Of a DNA stretch of 64,000 nucleotides, positions 10,003-20,239 are shown piece after piece; the stretch's first letter is position 1, and each line of letters starts with the position of its first letter. The DNA is taken from the NCBI RefSeq assembly GCF_030272615.1, contig NC_081410.1:284641957-284705956 (forward strand), in the 5' to 3' direction. Both the position numbers and the translations under genes were made by a program. The notes below the pieces were generated by a model. That model saw only the letters and a program-made list of their open reading frames with translations, was not told the DNA's origin and did no database searches. Source of the DNA: Cryptomeria japonica (lineage: Eukaryota; Streptophyta; Pinopsida; Cupressales; Cupressaceae).

Positions 10003-10791
10003 GAGAGATGTAGGGAATATAGAGTTTCATTAAATCCCAAGAAGAGCATATTTTTTGTTCATGAAGGTGAGTTGTTGGGATATATTATTTCAAAGCATGG
10101 GATTTCAATAGATCCCAAGAAGATCACAACCATACTTGCATTGCCATTACTAGCACATAAGAAGGAACTCTAGAGTTTCATAGGTAGGATTAACATTATC
10201 AGAAGGTTTATTCCTAATATTGGAACATTGATGCAACCACTTATAGACATGCCTAAGAAAAACATTCCTTTTCAATGGATTAAGGAAGGTAAGAATGGTT
10301 TTGAAGAAATTAAAGAAGCAATTACAGCAGCCCCTACTCTCATTAATCCTTATTTTAATAAAGATTTTATTCTATATTCTTTTGGGAGTGAAGATACTAT
10401 TTTTGCAATGTTGTGTCAACAAAATGATGAAGCCTTAGAATAGCCACTTGCTTTCTTTAGCCACATTTTGCATGATTATGAGACTAGATACTCATTTGTA
10501 GAAAAAAATGTGTTAGCAGTAATAAGTAGCCTTAAGAAATTTAGGCACATGCTCTCTAACAATAATATTCAGCCTATGGTTGCTCATCATATAGTGAAAG
10601 AGTTTTTGCTCAACAAAGACATAAATGACAAAAGGGTGGGTTGGATTACTAAGGCAATGGAATATGACATATCTATCAAGGTAACCAAGCTAGTTAGAAG
10701 CAAGGGTTTATGTGAACAACTTGCTGGAAGTATACAAAATAGTAAAGAAGTGGAGAAACAAGTTGAAGTGGTGCTTAATAATGAAGAATGA
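10003..10791 (+). pseudogene. pol: gypsy RT thumb and degenerate RNase H
   Basis: Reading resumes after the insertion with SLNPKKS and ELLGYIISKHGI (about 10030-10110), the end of the RT. The connection region leads to LYSFGSEDTIFAMLC (about 10372-10416), where active gypsy RNase H has LYTDASD-like residues, so the first catalytic Asp is absent. The usual TDH motif near the end is AHHIV (about 10579). An E is kept in RYSFVEKNVLAV. One TAG at 10441-10443 sits where Gln is expected. The domain probably served as a structural tether, with catalysis by the upstream aRNH; that is inference from the family. Confidence 0.8.
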
Positions 10792-10806
10792 CCTGCTACA
10801 CCAGCT

Positions 10807-12066
10807 TTGCCAGTCACTTGGAATCAGCAAATTTCCCATTATTTACAAACTGGTGACTGTCCAGAAGGCTTAGATAGATCAAAACAAAGGTATTTTAGAC
10901 TACAAGTCATTCCTTATGCTTTAATAGATGGTATTTTGTTCAAAAAATATTATAACGGGGTTCTATTAAGATGCATTGAGCCAGATCAGATAGAAAAAGT
11001 TCTAAAAGAATTTCATGAAGGACCTACAAGAGATCACTTTGCAGCAAGAACAACATCCCTAAAAATTATGAGAGATAGTTATTATTGGCCTAAAATATTT
11101 AAGGATGCTCACTCATGGGTAAAGAAATGTGAAAAATATTCATTATTTGCCGGCAAACAGAGGCTGGCAGCCTTGCCTTTGCAACCAATTGAAGTAGAGA
11201 AGCCTTTTGCAAAGTGGGGGCTTGATTTTATAGGACCTATTAATCCACCATCAAGTGTAGGTCACAAATGGATTCTTACAACAACTGATTATTTCACAAA
11301 GTGGACAGAAGAAGTTCCATTGAAAGAATCTAGTGAATCTTCTATTCTGAATTTCTGTCAAGACTTAGTGTCCAGGTTTGGTACCCCATAATCAATCATT
11401 TCTAATAATGCTTTAGCTTTCATTAGTATTAGAGTTTTAGATTGGTCAGTTAAGAATAATATATATTTCAATACTTCATCCAATTATTACCCTTAGAGAA
11501 ATGGACAAGTAGAATCAACTAACAATAACTTGATCAACATCATTAAGAAGACCATTGTTAAGAATCAAAGAACTTGGCATGAAAAGCTCAAGTTAGCCCT
11601 TTGGGCTGATAGAATTACACCAAAGAGATCAACAGGTAACTCTCCTTATGTTTTAACTTATGGCAAAGAAGCCAAGTTACCTATTTTAGTTGAATTGCCA
11701 ACTTTGAATTATGTAAAAGAATTTGAATTACTTGAAGAACAACCTATGCAGATTAGGCCTTCTCAGCTTATGGAGTTAGAAGAAACTTCCAGAGAAGCAT
11801 ACAGAAAATTAGAAATTCACCATGCTAAGATGAAGAGAAACTTTGATGGAAAATCTATACCATGCATATTTAATCAAGGTGATCTTGTTTTCAAGTGGGA
11901 TGAGTTAAAGAACAAACCTCCTAGGCATACCAAGTTTGATACCATGTGGGATGGTCTGTATGTTATCATAGAATGCAAACAACATAATTCTTTCCAGCTT
12001 GATAAATTGGATGGAGAAGTGTTGCCAATCCCTATTAGTGGGGTTCACCTCAAATTATCCTATTGA
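10807..12066 (+). pseudogene. pol: gypsy integrase (two stops)
   Basis: Integrase of element T, in one frame from 10807 to the stop at 12064-12066. The zinc domain shows HEGPTRDHF near 11011 and CEKY near 11128, where the second Cys is Tyr. Core: first Asp in GLDFIGP (about 11220); second reads SNNALAF (about 11401), so Asp is Asn; the Glu is in NGQVEST (about 11503-11523). Interruptions are TAA at 11389-11391 and TAG at about 11494, both at expected Gln positions. The C-terminal part has QGDLVFKW (about 11875) and GPY-like residues, with no chromodomain seen. Inactive. Confidence 0.9.
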
Positions 12067-13000
12067 GTACTAACAGTTTTCATAAGTACATAGTAGAATA
12101 GTTGCAGTTTTTTCTTTTCAGCAGTTGTCAAGCTCAGCTATAAGCAAAGTTGTAGTAGTTTAAATTGAATAAGTGCTTTCAAGCACATCACAGTTTTCTT
12201 TTTTAGACCATTTTTTGTTTCTACTTTCCTTAAGTGTTGATTGCATAGTGTGCAGGCTCAACTATATGCAGAGCCTTTGTATTTTTCTTTTCAATTTTGT
12301 TTAGAATGCTAAGATGCAGTTCCAGATTTTGAGAAAGGCAAAATTGACTCAATGCCCAATAGGTATGCTAGGCTACTGGATTCTACTATTTAGAAGGAAA
12401 ACACCCCTAAGACATCACCAAAAATGTTACCAAAATTTTGGACAATGCCAAATTTGGTGCCCTAATGAAGCCTTGCATTCATTTTGAAAAGGTCCAAATC
12501 ATGAACCAAGAAGAAATGCACTATTTTTTCTAACTTTTTTGTTTCATGTGTAGATATAGGAAAGTAAGACAACATGTGGGTTAAAATGTGGCTCCCATGA
12601 GGGTTGAGCTCAGCATGCAGTAGATCACAGAAAAAATATATGTTGTAGATCACATAAACATCTATGCTCCATTGCAAATGAAATTACATGGCTATTAAAA
12701 CCTTAAGGCCAGAAGAAACTCAGAGAAAAATGCAGTTGGCCTGTGTAAAGTTTTACTTGGGCACCAAAGAGGGTTTTGAAAGGCCTTAGAGTTTCCAAGC
12801 AGTTTTCAGTCACTAGGTAGGAGAACCTTTTATCCCACATTGGCCGCGTGGAGGGATTTTATCATATTTAAATATAAGGTCACATATAAATATAGTGTCA
12901 AAGCTTATGGGCTTTTGGCAAGAAGAGGTAGCTCATGGCTTGGTGGACCCCATGTGCATGCATTTCAAGGCATCCTAATTTTGTGACCGACTGGTAGGAA
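12067..13000. other. Non-coding 3' region of gypsy T
   Basis: No open frame with recognisable content. A TATA-like stretch TATAAATATAG lies near 12885, just after a GC-richer piece at 12838-12860. It could be a promoter in the untranslated region or part of another repeat; I cannot decide. Confidence 0.4.
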
Positions 13001-14720
13001 GAGACTAAAGAGCGAGCAAGTTTAAGAAAGATCAATGGTGATCATAGAGATCTAACAATTGTTGCTATGTCACAATGAAAAGATGCACACTGGATTATCA
13101 TCATAACTTGGCGACTGATGATGTGGCAGAACAAAGAGTATATGACCAAGGACAAGTGGTGGTCCACTGGCTAGTGACATGACACAGATGGGCGACATCG
13201 AGCAAATCTTGGCCATGATGAATCCCATAAAGGTTTCATCAAAATCTCAGTTCCATCGACATCGAGTAGATCTTGGCCGTGATGAGTCCCAAAAAAGTTT
13301 CACCGAAGGCTCAGTTTCATCGACATAATAATATCGATGAAATTGGTAAGCCGCTCGCCAAAGGAATACTTTGGCTGAAAGAATGAGATCTGACAGGGTA
13401 GGATGCGTGGTAGCCCGACAGACATGTGGTTCCCTTGTGGATCTCATGAGCCAATTAGAGGGTGACACACGATACAAGAGAGAAGATTAGTCAGGGTTAA
13501 AGACTGAGCAGATTGAGGTAGATCAACGGTGATCAAGAAAGATCTGATAGTTGTTGCTATGTCACAATGGGAAGATAATCACCAAATACTCCCTGCAATT
13601 TGGTGATAAAGCATGTGCCAAAAAGGGAAAGTTAAAGCTTGAGCAGATCACTGAGATCAACGACAGATCAAGGAAGTTCAGATGGTGGAGTGACATTTTG
13701 GGGCAATCCATGACTATCGATGTACTGCAGATGTGAAGTGCCCAGAACAAATACCCTCATGACAGGTGGCATATCAGTAAGGTGAATGTCGAACAAACCT
13801 TGGCTGTGATAGATCTCTAAATGGTTTCACCAAATGCATTGGTTTCATCAAAATAATAGGTATAGATCAAACAGCAGTTTCAATAAGACAAAAAATATGT
13901 TTGCCGAGGGAGGTAGTTTGGCCGAAAGACTGATGCCGAACAAACCAAAGTAAAATGGTGGGCCAAGTGGTGCTAAGGTGGCAGATGAGGCCGTGCTCAG
14001 CTAGATCAGATCGCAAACCGGAGATTGACATGTGGCCTAGATACTAAGAGGTGCTAAAGATTGAGCAGTTTGAGGACGGATCGATGGTCGTCGCTATACC
14101 GCAAGATATAAATGCTTGCTAGTTATCTCATGCTACTTGGCGACTGATGATGTGGCCATCCAGGTGGAAGTCAGAATGAATAAGAATGTGCCACATGGTA
14201 GATAGAACACAAAGAACCATGGGCAGACCAAGAGTAAAGATTGAGCAGATTGATCACACCCAATAGTCAGGCAAAAGATCAGACGGTGGTCGCTAAGGTG
14301 CTAATGAAAGATGCACACCAGGTTATCACCGTGACTTGGTGACAAGATGGGTCCAGTCCAGATGGTGGTCCAAATGGAAGACAAAGTGGACCCGCAAGAA
14401 AATTAGAGGCTAACATGTGGCAGAAAATCTATAGATGAGCTAATGTCTAAGTCAACCTTGAACTTGAACTTCAAAGTGGTTCACCATTTCAAAATGGTTC
14501 AATGGTTCACCGGTTCAAAGTGGTTCACCATTTCTAAATGGTTCAATACTTGAAAGTTCATTAGCATCGCTTGTTCCTGTGGGCCTAGGAAGATAAAAGC
14601 AAACAAGAAAACTAAAAGTAAGTAGGTTCCTGACAGATCAATGGCCATTGCTATACCGCAAGATAAAAATGTTCGATGGATAATCATAGTGACTTGGTGA
14701 CAAACAATTGGGGCCTGCTA
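13000..14720 (+). repeat. Diverged tandem repeats in the T 3' region
   Basis: At least five diverged copies of one segment, at about 13018-13160, 13505-13600, 14070-14160, 14272-14390 and 14634-14712. They share, in order, a GATCAAYGGTGATC-like word, GTTGCTAT, AAGATGCACAC and CTTGGCGACTGATGATGTGG. Spacing is irregular at roughly 200-550 bp. Hypervariable tandem repeats between integrase and the 3' LTR are known from Tat/Ogre elements and can seed satellites. Confidence 0.65.
13196..13322 (+). repeat. 64-bp direct duplication
   Basis: Two adjacent copies (about 13196-13259 and 13260-13322) share TCTTGGCCRTGATGARTCCC and end CAGTTYCATCGAC. A weaker third copy lies at about 13786-13855. It sits inside the larger repeat field of T. 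Confidence 0.7.
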
Positions 14721-15121
14721 AGAAGTAAATGAAAAAATTTAAATGCAAGCGGCCATGGTCAATGCAGATGATCTAGTGGCTGGCAATAATATTAAATTGC
14801 ATGGTGGACTCAGAACTGGTTGTTCAAACAGTGAAAAGCCCGCCAAGCAAGGGGATGATTTCTACATGAAAGATTAATGCAAATGATTATTTGAATATGT
14901 AAGTGTTACAAATTGTTGGAAAGCTCGCAAAACAAGGAGATCATTTCCACAACCATTTTTAATAGAAGTTTTCAACACAAAGAGCAGTTGCCAATGGATG
15001 CATAAGATTTTCTTAGTGGGATTTCTTTTTAATATAGTCATAGTTCAGTTCATCATGCAACTTTCACATGGGGATAGCTATTTTTTGCATTTAGATATGC
15101 ATATTTTTAAACAGGAGGATC

Positions 15122-15809
15122 TGTGATAGTTCTTTTGAGCAGAAAAGATTATTATTTTACATATTATGCATGAGTTTTTATGCCATTTTTGGGGCAGATT
15201 TGCCCAAGGCTTTTCTCATGCAGTGGTTTTAGGGTTTTTTAAGGAAATTCATCATGATTTCTATATATTCCTTCTCTCCTTCTTTTTTCCCTCTAGTTCT
15301 TTCTTTTTTGCATTCACATTTTTGCAAAGAAGCATTGTATCTCAATACTTTTTTCAGTTTTCAGCATTATAATAGAGATTATTTTTAGTTTACAATAGAG
15401 AGTTTCAGTTTCCTAGTCAATTTTTCTTATTTTTCCATTGTCAGATGAATGATTTGATGAAGTTATTGTGATTTAATTCTGAATCCTTATCTTTGTCTCA
15501 TTTATGCTTTGCAGAAATAGGAAACTTTCATAGTAAGTTTAGGTTGTGGGTTGTGTTCATTTGGTTTCTATCTCTTTGCATGTTTGTGAAAAATTACTTT
15601 TCCTACATGCAGAAGTTAGATAACTTTGAGCCTTCACATGAAATGATTATGAATTTCATGATCTTATTGGATTCGTGAGATAATTTTTGGGTCTTGTTGC
15701 AGCTAGTTATAGTTTTAGGATAGCAAGTAGAACTACATCATTTTGGTGTGTCACCTCTATTAGGATAGGTTTTTTTCATTACATACGGGATTTTTACCCT
15801 TTTCCCACA
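15122..15809 (+). repeat. Candidate 3' LTR of gypsy T
   Basis: The stretch begins TGTGATAG directly after a purine tract (AAACAGGAGGATC, 15109-15121) and ends ACCCTTTTCCCACA. A TATA-like CTATATATT lies near 15260. The end resembles the U5 end of Tat elements. The partner LTR is not in the window, so the boundaries are unproven. Confidence 0.4.
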
Positions 15810-16186
15810 AAAATTTAGTGTAGGAGATCCATCAGAAGAGGAAGTTGGCCTGATCTCCGGAGATTCACCTTCACTTCGAGCAACCCACAGACTTGAAGGT
15901 GTTTCCATGTTTCATAGGATTGCTTTTTTTGAACTTAGCATCATGGGTGCAACCCTCAGTGACAACAATTCCTTGACCATGACCTTTCCAATAACCATGA
16001 TACTTTACAAAGAGTTCCTACCTCTTATTTATACAAACCCTAAAGCCTCAACCAATTAGGTCGGCCACCTAAAGATATTACAATAAGATCATTACATAAT
16101 TCTTTTTTATAATGATATGCCATGTCAGATTAAGATCAAAACAATAATAGAAAATCCATAAACCATCTCAAATCATCCAGGTAATG
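15810..16186. other. Unassigned spacer
   Basis: Between the candidate T LTR and the F LTR I see no coding similarity. A CTTCACTTCGAG/CTTGAAG near-palindrome lies at about 15870-15900. This may be the target DNA of either element. Confidence 0.4.
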
Positions 16187-16439
16187 TGTAGAGTACACGC
16201 TAGCATGATACCGATCCATAACCTAGATAGGTAGCGAACCTATTTTGGGTCTACCATGCCAAAGTGACATCTTCAAACAATTGAAATGCGATCAATGAAC
16301 ATCTTTAGTATCCTGGTATCCATCAAGAAGTTGCACCAACACCACTTATGCATCCTGCCATAATTCCTCAATGAAAGTTCTATCGGTAAAGCCTTAAACT
16401 AGTGTCGGTAAGGGTTTACCAGTATGTATGATAACATCC
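16187..16439 (-). repeat. 3' LTR of copia F, outer part
   Basis: Outer half of an LTR of about 524 bp, cut by element L. It starts TGTAGAGTACACGC and reaches the CATCC duplication at 16435-16439; the rest is at 27564-27834. The uninterrupted relative at 39685-40203 runs straight through the insertion point. Confidence 0.85.
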
Positions 16440-18167
16440 TATAGGCACCCAAAAATGGTCAACGCTTGCAAGGTTATACTTTAACATTTGTGCATTGCCT
16501 CATTTTAGGTTTTTGCATCGCATTAACATTTCTCCTATGTCACACACTTGGTCTTTATCATTTGCGAACATCGAGTCATTCTTCTACATTCTTCAATCAT
16601 CTCATCTTCGAATTTGGTCTTGTTGATAACATTATCCAATCATGATTTTGATTAATTTTACCCTGTCGCATCAATGTGCATATTCATTTGTCATCATTTT
16701 GGACATCGTTAATCCTAATTAGGGTTTTGTCCTCCTGTCAATCCTGTCAATCTTATCAATCTTATCATCAATCCTATCAATCTTATCAATCGTATCATCA
16801 ATGTCATCAATTTGGACATCGTCAATCCTAATTAGGGTTTTGTCCTCTTTTCAGTCTTGTCATCACGCGATCGATTTGTCATCAATCGTTGTCATGTTCA
16901 ATCTTGTCATTTTTGCGATCGATTTGTCATCGATCGTGGTCGTTATCAATCTTGTCATTTTGCAATCTATTTGTCATCGATTTTTGTCCTCTTTTCAATC
17001 TTGTCATTTTGCGATCGATTTGTCATCGATCGTGGTCATTTTCAATCTTGTCATCTTGCAATCCATTTTGTTGTCGATCCTTGTCCTCTTGTCGATTTTG
17101 TCATTTTGCGATCATTTCGCTATTGATCATTGTCTATCTCAATTATGTCAATTTGGATCAATTTGTCATTGTTCCTCATCAATTGGCACATTTACCAATC
17201 AAATCATTTTGTCGCATTGGTCATTTATCAATTCAAAATCATGATATTAATTATCTTCAATCAAGACCTAATTGTCATTTTCGCATTTCTAATTCGTCTT
17301 CTAGGGTTTTATGATTTAGTCATTTAACCTAATTTGTCATTTCTTCCTCTAGGATTACTAAATTATTTATTAATCCTAAGTCCTCTCTTTACAATTAAAT
17401 CTTTATTTAATTGGCTAATTATTCCTCTTTGTGAGTGAATTAATTAATAAATGAAAAATTATTGATTAATTCACTAAAATCCTAATTTCCATCAATTTCT
17501 ATTTTCTAATTTTCCATCAATTTCTAATTCCTAATTGTCATCAATTTCAATTTTTCTAATTTTCTAATTTCCTAATTTCAAATTCCTCCTATTTCTCTCC
17601 TAATTCTATGGGAATGGCATGTCAATTTGTCATAAATTGACATAATTGACAATCAATTAATTTTGACATAGAATGTGTCATAATTTGTCATCAATTATCA
17701 ATCAATCAAATTGTGCATGGAAAGTGCATAATTTGTCATATTGATTTGCAATTTCCATTTGAATTGCATCATGCTAATCTTGTCATTTATCCAATTCTTC
17801 TATAAATTGGATGAATTTCTTCAATCAAATCCTTCGAATCCTTAATCCCAAATTTCTATCAAACTACCGAACTTTTGTTTCTAGTACTCTTGAGCTTTTT
17901 GCTTTCAATTGTGTGAGCACTTGTAGGTGAGATCCACAAACCCATTGAAGAGGAAAGAACAACAACGGAGCCGCATGGAAGAAGCATCTGAATTGTTATA
18001 TGGTTTGCATGACATTTTCTTTTAAATGCTTTGTTTTTGTGCCTCTATTGAATGTGCTTTGGAATTAGGTTCATTTCAATGAGAGTTCTTTTGATTGAGC
18101 TAGCATGTCTTGTGTTTTGATTGATTGATCTATCTATGCTTTGATGATTCCTAATTTCTACACTACA
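16440..18167 (+). repeat. 5' LTR of element L
   Basis: 1728 bp. The first bases are TATAGG where the 3' LTR has TGTAGG, so the terminal TG has mutated. The first part carries an array of GATCGATTTGTCATCGATCG-like units (about 16735-17115); the rest is AT-rich with many TAATTTC words. A TATA-like CTATAAAT lies near 17800. Apparent ORFs at 16801-17327 are a by-product of the array. Confidence 0.95.
16735..17115 (+). repeat. CGATCG-rich array in the L LTR
   Basis: Imperfect units of about 45-60 bp built from CAATCTTGTCATTTTGCGAT and CGATTTGTCATCGATCGTGG, preceded by a block of ATCAATCTT/ATCAATCCT words (16735-16800). It is repeated in the 3' LTR at about 26130-26510, where several CGATCG sites have lost CpG. 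An enhancer or methylation target function is possible but not shown. Confidence 0.8.
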
Positions 18168-20239
18168 TTAACTGGTGAACCCGACATGAATACTAACCTT
18201 CTAACCATCTTACTGTGTTTTGGAGTGCTTCTAAGCTGATTTGCAGGTCAAAAACTCAAAAACAGAGTCGTGCAGTGCATTCTGGACACTTTTGTGCTTG
18301 TGTGAAGCATTCTGCGCCTGTGTTGAGACATCTTGCGCCTGTGTTAAAACATTCTACTCTTGTGTTAGACATCCTGCGCTTGTGTCCTGACTTCTACACC
18401 TGTGTAAAGTCCAGATCAGAGGTGAAAAATGCAGTTTTTACTTGAAGTCTTTGATGTTTTTGCATTCTGTTTTCTATGCTTTGGATTTTGGTACTGATTA
18501 TTTGTGTAGGATCTTGGCATATGCATGACAAAGACTAAAAATCAAACTACTAACATGTGTTATGCAGATTCGATGGTCAAAGACAATAAATCAAACATCT
18601 AACTTGGGTTTTGCAGGTTGCCTTGGAGAAACAACCAAATTGTGTGTTTGAGTTTTTTTATTAGGCACTTAGTGATTTATAAATAGGTGGAAATGAACCT
18701 TTGTTTGCTTTGTTTGTTAAGTATGACATTGGAGTAGGAGAGTATGCTCTCATCCTTCAAAGGGTGATCAGAAATCTAGATCTTCGATACCATGCTTGTG
18801 TTGTTGATTGTTTGTCTCCATTAGAGGGCCTGCCTTCCCGACCACTTTGCTTTAGCAAGCAAGTGATAATCGTGAGAAGGGGATGACCCAAAGTGAGTAT
18901 GGCTAGAATTCCTTGGCATTCTAACTCACTATAAAAAAATACCCGATGAGCGAAAGCTTTGAAGGAAGTGTTACGTGGGAATTGCAGTTACTTGGGAAGT
19001 GATGACCCTTGATCTCTTTCTCATATCAACATCTAAGTAGGGCCTTTTGGTCTAAATCATGCTTGCGTGACTACATTTGTTTGGTATCTTGATGGGCTTA
19101 ATGTCTCAATCACGCTTGTGTGACATCAAGGAGTAATGCTTAACAGAAATCCTTACTACATACCTTATTTTTAGAGGCCAAAAACCCTTCTAGTTGCTTG
19201 AGAAGGACAAATTCGGATACTTGGAAGAGATACTAAGTTCGCCATGGGGAGATTTCCATGGGGACTGATGCTTGGCTGCCCTGAGAAGTGAGTGTCGTGG
19301 AGGGGAGCCCGTGGGGTCAAGCATCTATGTATTCTCCTTGAATCTCATAATGAGTCTACCTCTCAAGTACCTAATGTCTTTGCTTACCATAAGGAATGTG
19401 GAAATGAGCATGACTGTCTTGAGTCTAAGTTGCAATATCTTGTATTCTTTGATTGTCAAAAGTTGAATTGCATCCCCTTTCAAAAGCAAAACACATTGAT
19501 CAAACATAAGATTTAAACACAAGAGACATTCATCCAACAAAGGTTCAACAAAGTTTCAAACACATCTTCAAACATGGTTGTCAAATATTGTTCAAAATCT
19601 TGTCTCAACATTCATGTCACTTACATTTAGGTTCATCCTAGGTTGCATTTTTCAAAGTCATTGTCAAGTACCAAGGTTAGGTTTCACCTAAGTCATACTC
19701 TTTTCAATAAGGGTCATCCATTTGCATATGTCCTCTTGCATCAAAGCCATACCATTGTCATACATTTGCACTTGCATACCCTACATCTCTTCATTAAGCT
19801 TAAGTCATTATCATATCATAGTAATTGTCCTTTTGCATATAGTGTCAAAACCAGGTCTTGTCATACTTGAGTAATCCAAATCTTTGATAAACCCTAAGTC
19901 ATTGTTAAGAAGTCTAGACCTTATCAAGTCTTTTGTCCTTTTTGTCATCAATATCATTTTGTCAAACCTAGCTTAGTATCCAAGCATATAGGGGAGACAT
20001 TGTCATCTTGTCCTTTGTCACTTAGTCCTTTTGTCCTTTGAGGTCTAAATATCATTCCAATTTTCTAAGGGTCCATCTCTTAGATTGGCATTCATAAGTT
20101 TGTCAAAGTCTTCAAAAACACCAAAAACATAGATTGCATTCTTGCCATAGATTGCATTTTCATCTATCTAGTTTACATTTAGTCGCATATCATACATTAT
20201 CCTTGAAAAATTCCAAAAATATTGCATTTGCATAGTGAC
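18168..20239 (+). other. Leader of element L, with primer site and minisatellite
   Basis: TGGTGAACCCGACATGA at 18173-18189, five bases after the LTR, is placed like a primer binding site but is not the initiator-Met sequence; I cannot name the tRNA. A minisatellite of about 22-24 bp, built on GCGCCTGTGTT, spans about 18290-18405. No long frame follows until 20240. The region 19490-20220 is rich in GTCAT and CAAAG words. Confidence 0.6.

Larger units (their letters stand above)
10003..15809 (+). mobile_element. Tat-like gypsy element T, 3' part
   Basis: Continuation of T after copia A: RT thumb, degenerate gypsy RNase H, integrase to 12066, then a long 3' untranslated region with diverged tandem repeats, and a candidate 3' LTR at about 15122-15809. 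The right limit is uncertain because the partner 5' LTR is outside the window. Long repeat-bearing 3' regions are known in Tat/Ogre elements. Confidence 0.75.

Noticed and set aside
16735-17115. Possible CRISPR-like array
   Set aside because: Units are imperfect, have no unique spacers, lie in an LTR and occur twice; the DNA is eukaryotic.
16801-17327. Overlapping open frames of 65-147 codons in the L LTR, repeated at 26197-26723
   Set aside because: They lie in a simple CAATCTTGTCAT-type array, overlap in several frames, and occur in both LTRs; low-complexity by-products.
20222-20239. Start of the L ORF at a TTG codon
   Set aside because: In a plant element the first ATG of the frame, at 20240, is the better start.
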